Source: Nibrella saemangeumensis
Lineage (GTDB): Bacteria > Bacteroidota > Bacteroidia > Cytophagales > Spirosomataceae
Direction of reading: 5' to 3'
Assembly: GCF_039541915.1 (NCBI RefSeq)
Contig: NZ_BAABHD010000021.1
Location: 62,001 to 126,000 of the forward strand
DNA length: 64,000 nt
Below are positions 33,413-44,500 of the stretch, one piece after another (position 1 is the first letter of the stretch; each line of letters starts with the position of its first letter). The translations under genes were made by a program, and so were the position numbers. The notes below the pieces were generated by a model. It was not told where the DNA came from. It ran no database searches and worked only from the letters and a program-made list of their open reading frames with translations.

Positions 33413-33447
33413 AGGCCTATTCCCTCCATGGAGGGAACAGGCCTTTA
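33413..33447. terminator. Bidirectional terminator between convergent genes
   Basis: AGGCCT (33413-33418) pairs with AGGCCT (33439-33444), with an inner stem TCCCTCC/GGAGGGA. A short T-run follows on the plus strand. It lies between the FAD dehydrogenase stop (33383) and the SprF-like gene stop (33475). Confidence 0.75.
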
Positions 33448-33474
33448 CTTTCCTTACATCTTCAGGTAAATGTA

Positions 33475-34452
33475 TCAGAAATAGCGTGGGGTCAAGATAC
33501 GGTTCTTCGTAAACCCGAATTCATACCGCACCATCAGTTCGTGCGAACTGGGCGCCACCAGACCAAGCCGGTTCAGCGTTCGGTCATAGGCATACCCCAT
33601 ACGGAACTGGTCGGTCAGTTGCAGTTCAACCATCCCAACAATGGCATCCGTTGATTCTCTTGTCCAGGTAGAGAACTGGTTCTTCCGAATGGAAGTACCA
33701 ATGCCAACCCGCTCCGCAATCCAGAGGTTCAGGTTACCGTCGAACCCGAGCGGAGCGCCTTCCGCATATTTTACCAGTACAGAAGGTTTAAGCTTCAGGT
33801 TTGGGCTTACACCCACCACAAACCCGGCCATACCATAGGCGTGCCGGCGCTGCACAGACTGGTAATTACCGTATTCGTAATCGCTCAGTCGGTTTTTGAT
33901 CAAACGTGGCACCGATACACCGATGTAAGACCGGTCATTGCTCAGAAAGATCCCTGTCCCGAAATTTGGCAATGCCTTGCTGACATTGGTGGAAAAAGCC
34001 GGGTCAACCGGGCCCATATTACCCGGTGTAAGCTGCACGCCCATAAAATTACGAACCAGCCAGGCAGCGCCGGCCTGCAGGCCCAGCGCCAGCGTAGAAC
34101 GCTCGCTGAGTTTGATGCGAAAAGCGTATGATGCAAAAAGACCACTTTCATTATCGATACCAGCGCGGTCGTTGTAAAGTTGTAGTCCAACGCCAATCCG
34201 TTCCTGGTTCAGCGGCATATCAGCCGTAAACGTAGCCGTTTGCGGAGCACCCTCCATACCCATCCACTGCGACCGGTAAAGAGCCGTTGCACTCAACACA
34301 TCACGACTTCCGGCATAGGCAGGGTTCAGCGCCATCATGTTGAACATGTATTGCGAGAACATCTTATCCTGCTGAGCCAGGACCCGGCCGCTACCAGCCA
34401 GGATAGCCGACAGCGCAATTGCTCCAATTGTTAATAAACGTTTCTTTACCAT
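33475..34452 (-). CDS. PorP/SprF-family outer-membrane protein, partner of the giant adhesin
   Basis: 325 residues. Signal peptide MVKKRLLTIGAIALSAILAG, then the family signature QYMFNMMALNPAYAGSRD at the start of the mature protein. The rest is an outer-membrane barrel. It starts 6 nt after the stop of the giant type-B T9SS adhesin (34459-41022), which is the known sprB-sprF arrangement: SprF-like proteins are needed for export or attachment of the CHU_C-tagged adhesin. Co-translation with the adhesin is likely. Confidence 0.95.
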   Translation of the reverse strand: MVKKRLLTIGAIALSAILAGSGRVLAQQDKMFSQYMFNMMALNPAYAGSRDVLSATALYRSQWMGMEGAPQTATFTADMPLNQERIGVGLQLYNDRAGIDNESGLFASYAFRIKLSERSTLALGLQAGAAWLVRNFMGVQLTPGNMGPVDPAFSTNVSKALPNFGTGIFLSNDRSYIGVSVPRLIKNRLSDYEYGNYQSVQRRHAYGMAGFVVGVSPNLKLKPSVLVKYAEGAPLGFDGNLNLWIAERVGIGTSIRKNQFSTWTRESTDAIVGMVELQLTDQFRMGYAYDRTLNRLGLVAPSSHELMVRYEFGFTKNRILTPRYF

Positions 34453-34458
34453 GTGCTA

Positions 34459-37400
34459 TCAGCGGTTAATCGTCAGGTATTTCACATATTCTCGCCCGTC
34501 GCTCAGTCTGACGACGTAATAGTAGGTTCCCTCAGGTAATCCACCGGTAGCGTTACCTACCTGCACACCCGTATTTGACCTGCCATCCCAGTCATTTTTG
34601 TAGTCATCACTCTTGTACACCAGATGTCCCCACCGGTTGTACACCTCAAGGCTAACCGTCAGGCCTTCGGTACCGCTGATGACAAAGGTGTCGTTGATAC
34701 CGTCGCCGTTCGGCGAGAAACCGCCCGGCACAAATACCGTACCGGTTGTCGTTGCTGGTAAAGAAAGCGGTGTTGCTTCGCTCTCGGTGACTTCTGTCGG
34801 GTCCTCGTTGCCATTCGGGTCCGGATCAAGACCGTCGGTCGACACATCGATTACCGTAGTAGTACCCGCCCTGGCCACCCCATAAACCGAGTTCAGGAAG
34901 GTATTGCTCCGGCCATCGGTCACCACATTGATCCTAAACAGAACGGTATCGGCCTGTCCGGCAGCAAGTATACTTAGACTCTCACCAATGACCAGACGTG
35001 TGTCGGAGCTACCATTGAAGCCACTGTTTACAATAAGTTTACTATTCGAGGAAGCCTGTGGCGGTCCAACTACCGTAAAGGTGGCTCCGCTGACTGTATT
35101 AAAGACCCGGTTCAGACTATCGGTAAGCTGCACATGTGTTAACTCATCGGAGCCATAGTTCTTCACCACGATTTGATAGGTCACGTCGTAACTGCCGTTA
35201 GCCTGCCGTACTGTATCTTTTACAGACTTAGCTACCCCAAGCCGGGCTTCCAGTGGTGAGCCAGTCAGCACAATTTGTGTCGGTTGGCTGTTGTTACGCG
35301 GATCAAGGTCGTTGTCCGGGTCAGCATTGGAGCCGGCCGTTGATGTATCCCTGACCATAGTGCCACCAGCGGTTTGGGCCATGGCAATTGCCGTGTTATT
35401 AAAGGTAGTCCGGTTGGCGTTACTCACATTGATCCGAACCGTAAACCGTACACTCCGGGTAGCGCCACGTGGCAGGTTACTCAGGTTGCTGTTAAGCATA
35501 TTGATGAGTAGCCCCTGACCCGTGAAGCCCGCGTTAGGTGTAAATCCGGCATCCGTCGAAACACTGATCGGGTTGCTGACAATCAGGACGCCACTGCCAT
35601 AATTCTGGGCTAAGTTATCACTTACCTGGACGTTGCTCAAGTCTTCGGTCCCCAGGTTGGTCACCCGAATGGTATAAGTAAGATCATATACCCCCGGACT
35701 ACCCGGCACCGGCACCGGGGTACTAACCGCTTTGGCCACACCTAACATGGCTGTCGGCACATCAAAGCGTACCGGCGTCGGCGTGTTCCCTACCGGATTC
35801 GGATCAAATCCGTTGTTCGACTGATCCTGCACCAGCGTTACCGGACTTTCGGTATAGCCGGTTGCCAGCACACTGCTGAAGAACGGTCCCTGATTCCCGG
35901 CTAACACCACATTGACGACGATGAATACTGAATCACGTTCACCCACATTAAGTCGGCTGGCGGGTAACAGCAGTTCTGTACCGGCGGTCGGCCTGCCGGT
36001 AAACGCCGGGTTGACAACCAGGTTACTACCCGCCCGAACAACCGGCGCTCCTATTACCGAGAATGAGGTTGGAGCAGCAAATGAGTTGGCCAGATCGCCC
36101 ATTATCTGCACGCCTGTCAGCGGCACATTACCAAAGTTCTGGACAGTAGCCCTGTACCGTAGTCGGTAAGTATTGGTCGACAGTTGATCCCTGGCCACCA
36201 GCGCCAGCGCTACCCCAATGGACGCACTCTGGTTTTGCGGCTGCGTGGTACCACCCCGTACCGATACGGCGATACTGCTGGATGCTTCTCCCAGGCAACC
36301 CTGAGAACGGCAGAAGGCCACAAAGCTCTGGTCTATTTGCAGCGGCACCACAATAGAGCTGCCAGTCATACCATTCGACCAGGTTACTGTTCCCGGACAA
36401 CCGGTAGCTGTCAGCGTCACACTGGAACCGGCGGTGACCAGCGTAGACGATGCCGTGATAGTTGGCCTTGGCGTCTGATTTACAGTGATGGTGTAGTCCT
36501 GTGACCGGTCGCTTACGCACTGCCCATTGCGACACACTACATTATACGTGGTGGTCGTGGTAGGCGACACAACGATACTACTGGTCGTCTGCCCGGTATT
36601 CCACTCCGGCGTACCATCACAATTCTGAACGATCAGCGTCAGGAACTGGCCGGGACATACCGACTCGGCGCTACAGATAACCGTTGGCCGGGGCCGGGTC
36701 GTGACGGCAATCTGGACAACATTGGACGGCAGACTGCCACAGCTAGTGCCTACCCGACAAATAGCCGAGAACTGATTCTGTTGCGGAGTTGGCGAAACGG
36801 TTATACTGGTACCTGTTTGTCCATTGGACCAGACAACCGTACCGGCACAGTTGGCGGCATTCAATGTAACGGTGCCGCCATTGCATACGGTCAGCGACGA
36901 AGCCGTTATGGTTGGTGGCGTGCCGGTATTGTTTACGTTAATAGTAATGCGGTTTGACTCAGCACTCTGGCACCCTCCCACCTGACAGCGGGCGAATACC
37001 TGTTGCGTAGCCGATGCGACAAGACTGATATTCTGCCCGGTAGCGCCATTGCTCCAGACGATGGTTCCGCCCGGACAACTACTGGTAGTCGACAGATTGA
37101 CCACATCACCTGCACACACCAGCGTACTGCCCTGAACGGTAATTGTTGGCGTTGCCGGATTGGCAACGTTTACCGTCACTCCATTGGATGGATTGCTCAA
37201 ACAGCTTCCGACCCGGCATTGTGCATAGAAGGTCTGGTTGGCGGTGAGTGTTACATTAATGACGGAGCCCGTCTGTCCATTGGACCAGCTCACGGCACCG
37301 GAGCAACCCGAAGCCGTCAGCGATACCGTGCCGCCCACGCAAATTGTACTGGAACTGGCGGCAATAGCCGGCACCACCGGATTAGCTATGTCAATGGTGT

Positions 37401-40400
37401 AATTATCAGAACGTGGACTGGTACAGGCTCCCTGCCGGCAGACCACCGAATACGTATTATTACCCGGAACGGGTCTGACAATAATATCGGTTGTTGTTTG
37501 TCCCGTGCTCCAGATCGGCGTGCCTACGCATCCCACTACTGTAAGCGTTAGTTCTCCACCCGGACAAACCTGCGTAGCGCTACAGACAACTGTCGGCTTG
37601 GGAAGTTCAGGTAATATGGTAATCTGGACTGTATTGGATGGCGGACTGGAACATGCGCCTACGCGGCACACGGCCGAGTATTGATTCTGCTGGGCGGTGG
37701 GCGCGACAACAATGCTGGCTCCCGTCTGTCCATTGGACCATACCACCGTACCAGCACAATTAGCTACCGTCAGGGTGACCGAGCTGCCCGCACAGGTGGT
37801 CAGCGACGAGGCCGTTATGGTCGGCGGTGTACCTACAGGCACAACAATAACCGTAATCGGGTTTGAGGCCGGACTCGTACAGGCACTTTGGCAGACAGCC
37901 GTAAATTGGCTCTGCTGAGCAGTCGGTGTCACAATAATGCTGGCTCCTGTCTGTCCGTTCGACCAGACAACCGTGCCGGTACAACCGGCTGCGGTCATAG
38001 TCACCGAGGTACCGGCGCACACGGTTAGTGATGAAGTGGCACCCGGCTGCGAGGAGGCTGAACCTGTCGGCGAGGTTGCCGTCACTATGGGAGGTGCCAC
38101 CGCTCCGGGGGTTATAGTAATAGTTACCGTGTTAGACGATGGACTGGTACAGGCCGCCCCCGCCTGGCACATGGCGGAGTACTGATTCTGCTGGGCCGTC
38201 GGGGTAACTACAATGCTGGTTCCCGTTTGTCCGTTGGACCACATGACGGTGCCGGCGCAGTTAGCCGCCGTTAGGGTGACCGAGCTACCCGCACAGGTGG
38301 TCAGCGACGAGGCCGTTACCGTCGGCGGAACATTCGGGTTGGCTAGATTTATCTGAACTACATTTGAGGTTGGACTATTACAGGTCCCCACCCGACATAC
38401 AGCAGAGAATTGGTTTAGCTGGGCCGTTGGTGTCACCACAATACTGCTGCCGGTCTGCCCGTTCGACCAGATCACTGATCCGGCGCAGTTAGCCGCCGTC
38501 AGCGTCACCGAATTGCCGGCACAGACTGTCAGCGATGAAGCCGTTACCGTTGGTGGCGCCACCGCTCCGGGGGTTATGGTAATCGTTACGGTATTAGACG
38601 CCGGACTGCCGCATGTACCAACCCGACATACAGCCGAGAACTGATTCAGCTGCGCTGTAGGTGTCACCACGATACTGCTGCCGGTCTGCCCGTTCGACCA
38701 GATCACATTGCCGGTGCAATTGGCAGCGGTCAAGGTTACGGAGCTACCGGCACATACCGATAGCGATGAAGCCGTTACCGTTGGCGGGGTACCTACAGTA
38801 GTAACATTAATACGGATCCGATTGGATTCTGCGCCCCGGCAACTACCTATCTGACAATAGGCGAAGACGTCCTGAGTAGCTGAAGCTACCAGGCTAATAT
38901 TCTGACCCGTTGCTCCGTTGCTCCAGACGATGGTTCCACCCAGACAACTGCTGGTTGTCGACAGATTAACTACATCACCCGCACAGACCAGCGTACTGCC
39001 CTGAACGGTAATCGTTGGGGCAGCGGGTGTAACCACATTCACGGTAGCACCCACCGATGGATTGCTCAGACAATTTCCGATCCGGCATTGCGCAGTAAAT
39101 GTCTGGCTGGCATTCAGCGACATAGAAATAACCGAGCCGCTCATGCCGTTTGACCAGGTAACCGTTCCGTTACAGCCGGTTGCTGTCAGCGATACGGTGC
39201 CACCCACGCAAATCGTAGATGAGCTGACAGCAATGGTTGGTACGGTCGGATTAGCAATATTTATAATGAAATTATCGGAACGTGGGCTGACGCAGTTCCC
39301 CCGGCGGCATTCTACATAATACGTATTGTTACCGACTGTGGGCGTTACGGTTATCGATGAAGTAGTCTGTCCTGTACTCCACAACGGGATACCGTCACAA
39401 CCAACAACACTTAGGGTAACTTGTTCGCCCGGACATACCTGGGTCAGGCTGCAGACTACGGTCGGCTTGGGCAGATTAGCGCCAACATTTATGACCACTG
39501 TCGCCGGGGTGCTCAGGCAGTTAGCCTGCCGGCAAATTGCGGTATACGTGGTGTTTACCTGCGGACGCACCAGAATGGAGCGGCCTGATTGTCCGCCTTC
39601 AGACCATTGTATAGTACCTCCTTCGCAGCCAAGAGCCGTCAACCGCACAGAATCACCGGCGCAGATCGCTGTTGAGCTGGCTACAATAGTGGGCGGTTGC
39701 GGATTTACCACATTGACAACAATGAGGTTGGAGCTATTACTAACACAAGCACCGATTACGCAGCTGGCCGAGTAAGTAGTAGTTGTCTGAGGAGATACCG
39801 TTATGGTAGACCCGGTTTGTCCATCTGACCACCGGATAGTACCATTAGCACAACCAATAGCCGTAATTTGTGTGCTGCCACCAACGCAGATGTTCGGTAC
39901 TACACAAACAATGGGCGGTGATTCGACATTACAGGGACCGGTAACCGGCCGGAGACCGGCATCAACCGTATTGTTTGTACGGCCGATGGTATTGGCTGGC
40001 TGTTCAGCATTAATGGTAATCGGGCCGGTAAAACCATCTGGCCCGGCATCGCTGTCAATGGCATCATTAGCGCCAGCGTTCGCGGTTGTAAACTGCTGCC
40101 CTGATGGCGCAATAAAACGAACCCGGTACGTACCGGACTGCAATGAATCGAACCGGTAAAAGCCATTGGCATCCGTAAGAATCGTGCGCAGTGGGTTTGT
40201 GCCGGTAGCCGTATATAACGCAACCTGAACACCGGCAACACCGGTATTCGGACCATCATCCTGTAAGCCATTTTCGTTCAGGTCCCTGAATACAAAGTCG
40301 CCAATCGACCCGTACGGTCCCTGTATAATCTCTATATCACAGCAGTTACCCGAAACACAGCCGTTTCGGGTCGTCTGAAAGGTATAGATGCCTGGACTTC

Positions 40401-41022
40401 GGATCAGCAGCGAACTGTCGGGGTTCATCATAGCGAGCGTGGGCGACACGGCGGCTGTTCCTATCTGCTGTCCGTTCCGGAACCAGCGAATACCCGTATA
40501 TCCGGTTGGAATTGAAATGGTGAATTCATCGCCGGGATACCAGAACACTGGCACCGAAAAACAAACCGAAGCATAGTCATCCTCCAGCAGATTGCCGTTG
40601 CCCGGCTGCGAATCCGTGTCCAACGGGCTGGCTGTCATAACCTCCGCTATATTGAACCAAACACCCCGTTCGAGAACGCGGGTACTGATGACAAGAACCG
40701 CCGAGTCGTTGGGTGCCACCGTACCCACCGTCCACATGCCCGTAGCCGAACTAAACGTATTGCTTCCCCGGAGCGCGTTACTCGACACAAACTGGGTTCC
40801 GCCCGCTGGCAACTGATCCCGTATGGTTACATTAGTGGCCGTGCCGGGGCCGCTGTTCCGGACTACTAACGTATAAGAAATTACATCGTTCAGTTGCGGG
40901 CGGCTGTTGCTAACCTGCTTACGAAGACTCAGATCTGCCGTGGCGGCCTGTCCCATAGCGCCAACGGAGAAAAGCGTTCCAATAAACGCTGTAAGGCAGA
41001 ATAGTATCGACTTCAGATTCAT
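34459..41022 (-). CDS. Giant T9SS type-B adhesin with 16 Ig-like repeats and CHU_C domain
   Basis: 2187 residues from the ATG at 41022, which starts a good signal peptide (MNLKSILFCLTAFIGTLFSV); an in-frame ATG at 41097 would add 25 residues. The order is: a DUF11-like domain (TADLSLRKQVSNSRPQLND), a region with CCDIEI, an SdrD-B-like domain (GDFVFRDLNENGLQDDGP), 16 Ig-like repeats of about 74 residues with about four Cys each (pattern CAGSSVTLTA, WSNGQTG, CRVGTC), three DUF11-like modules, and a C-terminal CHU_C sorting domain (FSPNGDGINDTF, VYNRWGHLVYKS, GTYYYVVRL). It is exported by T9SS to the cell surface, probably for adhesion or gliding. The SprF-like partner is directly downstream. 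Confidence 0.9.
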   Translation of the reverse strand: MNLKSILFCLTAFIGTLFSVGAMGQAATADLSLRKQVSNSRPQLNDVISYTLVVRNSGPGTATNVTIRDQLPAGGTQFVSSNALRGSNTFSSATGMWTVGTVAPNDSAVLVISTRVLERGVWFNIAEVMTASPLDTDSQPGNGNLLEDDYASVCFSVPVFWYPGDEFTISIPTGYTGIRWFRNGQQIGTAAVSPTLAMMNPDSSLLIRSPGIYTFQTTRNGCVSGNCCDIEIIQGPYGSIGDFVFRDLNENGLQDDGPNTGVAGVQVALYTATGTNPLRTILTDANGFYRFDSLQSGTYRVRFIAPSGQQFTTANAGANDAIDSDAGPDGFTGPITINAEQPANTIGRTNNTVDAGLRPVTGPCNVESPPIVCVVPNICVGGSTQITAIGCANGTIRWSDGQTGSTITVSPQTTTTYSASCVIGACVSNSSNLIVVNVVNPQPPTIVASSTAICAGDSVRLTALGCEGGTIQWSEGGQSGRSILVRPQVNTTYTAICRQANCLSTPATVVINVGANLPKPTVVCSLTQVCPGEQVTLSVVGCDGIPLWSTGQTTSSITVTPTVGNNTYYVECRRGNCVSPRSDNFIINIANPTVPTIAVSSSTICVGGTVSLTATGCNGTVTWSNGMSGSVISMSLNASQTFTAQCRIGNCLSNPSVGATVNVVTPAAPTITVQGSTLVCAGDVVNLSTTSSCLGGTIVWSNGATGQNISLVASATQDVFAYCQIGSCRGAESNRIRINVTTVGTPPTVTASSLSVCAGSSVTLTAANCTGNVIWSNGQTGSSIVVTPTAQLNQFSAVCRVGTCGSPASNTVTITITPGAVAPPTVTASSLTVCAGNSVTLTAANCAGSVIWSNGQTGSSIVVTPTAQLNQFSAVCRVGTCNSPTSNVVQINLANPNVPPTVTASSLTTCAGSSVTLTAANCAGTVMWSNGQTGTSIVVTPTAQQNQYSAMCQAGAACTSPSSNTVTITITPGAVAPPIVTATSPTGSASSQPGATSSLTVCAGTSVTMTAAGCTGTVVWSNGQTGASIIVTPTAQQSQFTAVCQSACTSPASNPITVIVVPVGTPPTITASSLTTCAGSSVTLTVANCAGTVVWSNGQTGASIVVAPTAQQNQYSAVCRVGACSSPPSNTVQITILPELPKPTVVCSATQVCPGGELTLTVVGCVGTPIWSTGQTTTDIIVRPVPGNNTYSVVCRQGACTSPRSDNYTIDIANPVVPAIAASSSTICVGGTVSLTASGCSGAVSWSNGQTGSVINVTLTANQTFYAQCRVGSCLSNPSNGVTVNVANPATPTITVQGSTLVCAGDVVNLSTTSSCPGGTIVWSNGATGQNISLVASATQQVFARCQVGGCQSAESNRITINVNNTGTPPTITASSLTVCNGGTVTLNAANCAGTVVWSNGQTGTSITVSPTPQQNQFSAICRVGTSCGSLPSNVVQIAVTTRPRPTVICSAESVCPGQFLTLIVQNCDGTPEWNTGQTTSSIVVSPTTTTTYNVVCRNGQCVSDRSQDYTITVNQTPRPTITASSTLVTAGSSVTLTATGCPGTVTWSNGMTGSSIVVPLQIDQSFVAFCRSQGCLGEASSSIAVSVRGGTTQPQNQSASIGVALALVARDQLSTNTYRLRYRATVQNFGNVPLTGVQIMGDLANSFAAPTSFSVIGAPVVRAGSNLVVNPAFTGRPTAGTELLLPASRLNVGERDSVFIVVNVVLAGNQGPFFSSVLATGYTESPVTLVQDQSNNGFDPNPVGNTPTPVRFDVPTAMLGVAKAVSTPVPVPGSPGVYDLTYTIRVTNLGTEDLSNVQVSDNLAQNYGSGVLIVSNPISVSTDAGFTPNAGFTGQGLLINMLNSNLSNLPRGATRSVRFTVRINVSNANRTTFNNTAIAMAQTAGGTMVRDTSTAGSNADPDNDLDPRNNSQPTQIVLTGSPLEARLGVAKSVKDTVRQANGSYDVTYQIVVKNYGSDELTHVQLTDSLNRVFNTVSGATFTVVGPPQASSNSKLIVNSGFNGSSDTRLVIGESLSILAAGQADTVLFRINVVTDGRSNTFLNSVYGVARAGTTTVIDVSTDGLDPDPNGNEDPTEVTESEATPLSLPATTTGTVFVPGGFSPNGDGINDTFVISGTEGLTVSLEVYNRWGHLVYKSDDYKNDWDGRSNTGVQVGNATGGLPEGTYYYVVRLSDGREYVKYLTINR
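36240..39890 (-). repeat. Tandem Ig-like repeat region within the adhesin gene
   Basis: Sixteen units of roughly 225 bp. Units 3-6 (opening KPTVVC, VPTIAVSSS, APTITVQGS, PPTVTASS) match units 11-14 in the same order (KPTVVC, VPAIAASSS, TPTITVQGS, PPTITASS), so a block of about four units was duplicated. Boundaries are approximate. This is protein-coding repetition, not CRISPR. Confidence 0.85.
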
Positions 41023-41481
41023 CGCCTGCCGACGGGTACCAGGCCCGGCCGACAGAGTAAGATGAGGGACAATAGTTAGCGTAGAAGTTTCTTTCATCTG
41101 CAACTGATTTGCGATGTATACTCGATAAGACCTGCCCCTTCCTGCTGCTGAAAAGCAGCCAGTATGTCTTTCGATTTTCAGCGAAAAACAAGTGAACCAG
41201 GAAGGCATTTATTGGCTCTTAAAAGTTAACTAAAACTATGCCAAACCGGAAGTCATACAATAAGGCAGCAAATACAACCCCTCAAAAGCTTATATATGAA
41301 CAACTTACAGATAGCGCAACCAAAAAACTTTATGTTGAACAACAGCTATTAGCCATCTCCGCTTCCTGTTTCTTTAATCAGATGAGGTCCGTCGGAGACT
41401 GCTAAAATTATGCCAAAAAAATCATATTGACCAAACTGCTTAGGAAGATTATCCTGATCGTCGAGCCCAGCCCCTCTAAAA
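41023..41481 (-). other. Leader region of the giant adhesin; no gene seen
   Basis: About 460 bases, AT-rich beyond 41210. It contains the alternative in-frame ATG at 41097. I found no clear TAnnTTTG box, repeat array or small gene on either strand. Confidence 0.5.
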
Positions 41482-41517
41482 ACAAAGTCCTGACTCGTTT
41501 CACAGTCAGGACTTTGT
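41482..41517 (-). terminator. Rho-independent terminator of the TolB-like gene
   Basis: ACAAAGTCCTGAC (41482-41494) and GTCAGGACTTTGT (41505-41517) form a perfect 13-bp stem with a 10-nt loop. On the minus strand it is followed by a T-run. It lies 22 nt beyond the stop of 41540-44767. Confidence 0.85.
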
Positions 41518-41539
41518 CTACCCTTACAGGATTCTGCTA

Positions 41540-44500
41540 TCAGAAATCATAACCCAGCGTCAGGTAAGGAATGGCTTTGCTAACCACATTGTTTTCCAGC
41601 CCCCAGGCATAGTCGAATTTGACATAATAGCCGAACAGCATGGTGCGTATGCCTGCTCCGTAACCAATCAGGAATGGATTCTTGAAATTTGTAACCGTTG
41701 CCCGGAACGGCAGATTACCCCCACCGACCACTTCAGTATTCAGGCTGTTCTGCCGGCTAAAGGGCCCTTTTCCAGTCCATGCCGTACCAATGTCGGAGAA
41801 TGCCACCAATTGCAGGTTCCGCAGGAAGTTGGAGGTAATGGTTCCCCGATAGAGGTATCGCACCAGCGGAATTCGAAATTCGGTATTTAGCAACAAATGG
41901 CTGTTACCGGTCAACTTACCCAGTCTGAAGCCACGCAGCGGGGCGGCAAAGTCGAGGAAAAATACGTCGCGGTAATCGTCGCGGGTATCCTGTAACGGAT
42001 TAGGTACCTGCACCGGGTTTCTCGCCGATGGCTCAAACTGGCGGGCAATCCAGTTTTCCATACCACCCAGTGTACTCTGTTTTGGAGCGGCTCCGCCCGA
42101 TTGCCCATACGACACGCGGACAGCGAGCATCAGGTCGCGGTGCAGTTTCTGGTAATGCCGCAGGTCAAACATAAACCGGTTGAAGCTCTCGTTGATGTTC
42201 CGCACACCTACGTACTCATCGTAGCGGGCTTTGAACCGGGTACCCTCCAGCATGTTCATGCCGTTCACTTTGGTATTATCGTATACGAACTCACCCCGCA
42301 GACCACCGTATTCGGAGGTGCGGTCTGGCTGGCCGATGAACGACAGATCCAGCAACCGGGTAACGGTATAAGAAGGAGATATGGTAAACCGGCTGGTAAC
42401 CGACAAGGGATAAGACGCCGATGCGGCTACCCGGTTATACCGGTATTTCTGACTTAACCCACCGTTATCCAAAAATAAGGTCTGCCGGTCTACCCTGGCA
42501 CCGTAGTCGACGCGGTGGGTCAGGTTGTTGTACTCGGCAAACAGATCACTGTTACGCAGGTTGGTGGTAATAAACAGACCGGCCTTAATAATATGGTTTT
42601 CCAGCAGATCATTCATGGTAATGGTCTGCGTGTAGCCAAAGCCCCGGATAGGGTCTACCCGCCAGGCCGAGCTGGCATCGTTGGCGATAAACAAACCCTG
42701 ATAGTCAAACGGGCCCCGGATGGTGATGTTTTCCCGGCGACGGTTGCGTGGAGGGGCAATACTAGTCGGCGAACTGGGCAGCGTCCGGCGCTGACGGTAT
42801 TCGGCGGCTTTCAGCACGTCTTCGTCAAACTGGTAATTATCGGTATTGACTTCACCCGGCTCCAGATCTGACCGGCCGCTGGGAGTAGCCTGAGATACCT
42901 GTGTTACCGGCCGGGTTGTCGTATCGGTCGGGCTTACCGCTCGCTGCGCCGGCGTTGTCTCTGCCGAAGGCGTGAAGCCCAGGCTGATATTCCGCTGTGT
43001 GGGTGTGGTTTGCACCGACTGGTTCAGATCCAGCTTGCTCCGGTAGCTGATATAGATATCGCCGTTCTGGATGGTACTATATACGAAGCCCCCATTGGCC
43101 GGATTCAGGTTGTACAGGTGAATTCCGTACGGGAAGGCCGTCAGCTGACGAACCTGCCTGGTTGTGGTATCTAGCCGGTACAAGTTCCGGATACCAGCGG
43201 CATCGCTGAGGTAATATATGGTGTTTTCGCCGGCGGCTAGCGGCTGTACGGCATGGCGTAGTGAATCCGTCAGCCGGGTTACGGAAGCAGCCCGTGCACC
43301 ACCTTCGTGCAGGAACAGACTCATGCGGTCGCGGATGGTCTTATACGAGCCTTTATCGACGCCCAGCGTATCCTGCAAACGGTTTGAGGAAAAGACGATG
43401 GGGGTAGTAGTCCGCCCGGCAAAGGCGGGGTTCATATCATCGTAAAGATCATTGGTCAGTTGCTGGTACGTGCCCCGGCCAATACTATAGAGATACAAAT
43501 CATTCTGTCCTTTCCGGTCGGCGCTCATAATCAGGCTGGACCCATCTTCCGACGCGTCCATAGACACTACCTGCGTTAAGCCCTGAATCACCCGCCGGTC
43601 TTTAATTTTCGGCCGTTTATCGACATCGGTAAAGGTGTATAGGTATGATTTTCCTTTTTCATTGCTCACTACCACCAGGTTATTGCCTCGCTGCCAGGCT
43701 ACCAGCGGAGTCGTAGGCCGGAGATTCTGCTCGTCCTGCCGGTACCCGCCGTTTAAAACCGACAATCGCTTGCGGGTAGTCGTATTCACCACCTCCACGT
43801 TGAATTTTCCGTCGCGGACAGTCGTGTAGGCAATAAATTGTTTGTCCGGGCTCAGCTTAAGGTTATTCAGCTGAAAAGGAGCTCCCGCCGAACCGATCTT
43901 GATTCGAAAATCGTCCTGCCCCTGCTGATAGGATTGCGTAACCGTTTTGGCCATACCGGCATAATATTCCCGCCAATCCCGCAGAAACCGGTTATAAGGC
44001 ACGCCCAGAGTGCTGGCAATACTGCTCTGTTCGTTGCGGATGATCCGCGTTAGGTTCAGAATATTCGATATATTATCGCGGCCGTATTTCTGAGCGATAT
44101 AGTTCCAGATGGAGTGACCGATCCGCTCGGCTTCTTTGCCCATCAGCAGGGAAGGCTTACGAACCGGGTGGTTCAGAGCCACATCCCGCATATAGTCATC
44201 GAGGTCGGTGCTCCAGCCTTCGGCGGCATAGGCCGCAATGCCGGGCATAAACCAGTCGGGCAGGGTTAGCAGTAGCGAGCTTTGTAAGGCGTCTTTTAAA
44301 CTGCCACCGTAAAGCATATCGTACACGAACAGCATGGTTATGTCGTGGACAAGTTGCCTGCGAAAACTAATCTGATCGCCGGTGAAGGCAATCTCCAGCC
44401 GCGATTTTGCCAGATCTATTTCGCGACCGTTGAGATCACCATGGGTGCTGAGCCCGATATTGCTCTGCGCTAATTCCTGCGGAGAGTTAAAAAGAAATAC

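Noticed and set aside
36240..39890. Regular repeats that could be mistaken for a CRISPR array or satellite DNA
   Set aside because: They encode an uninterrupted protein with a 74-residue period and conserved Cys and Trp; there are no short identical repeats with unique spacers.
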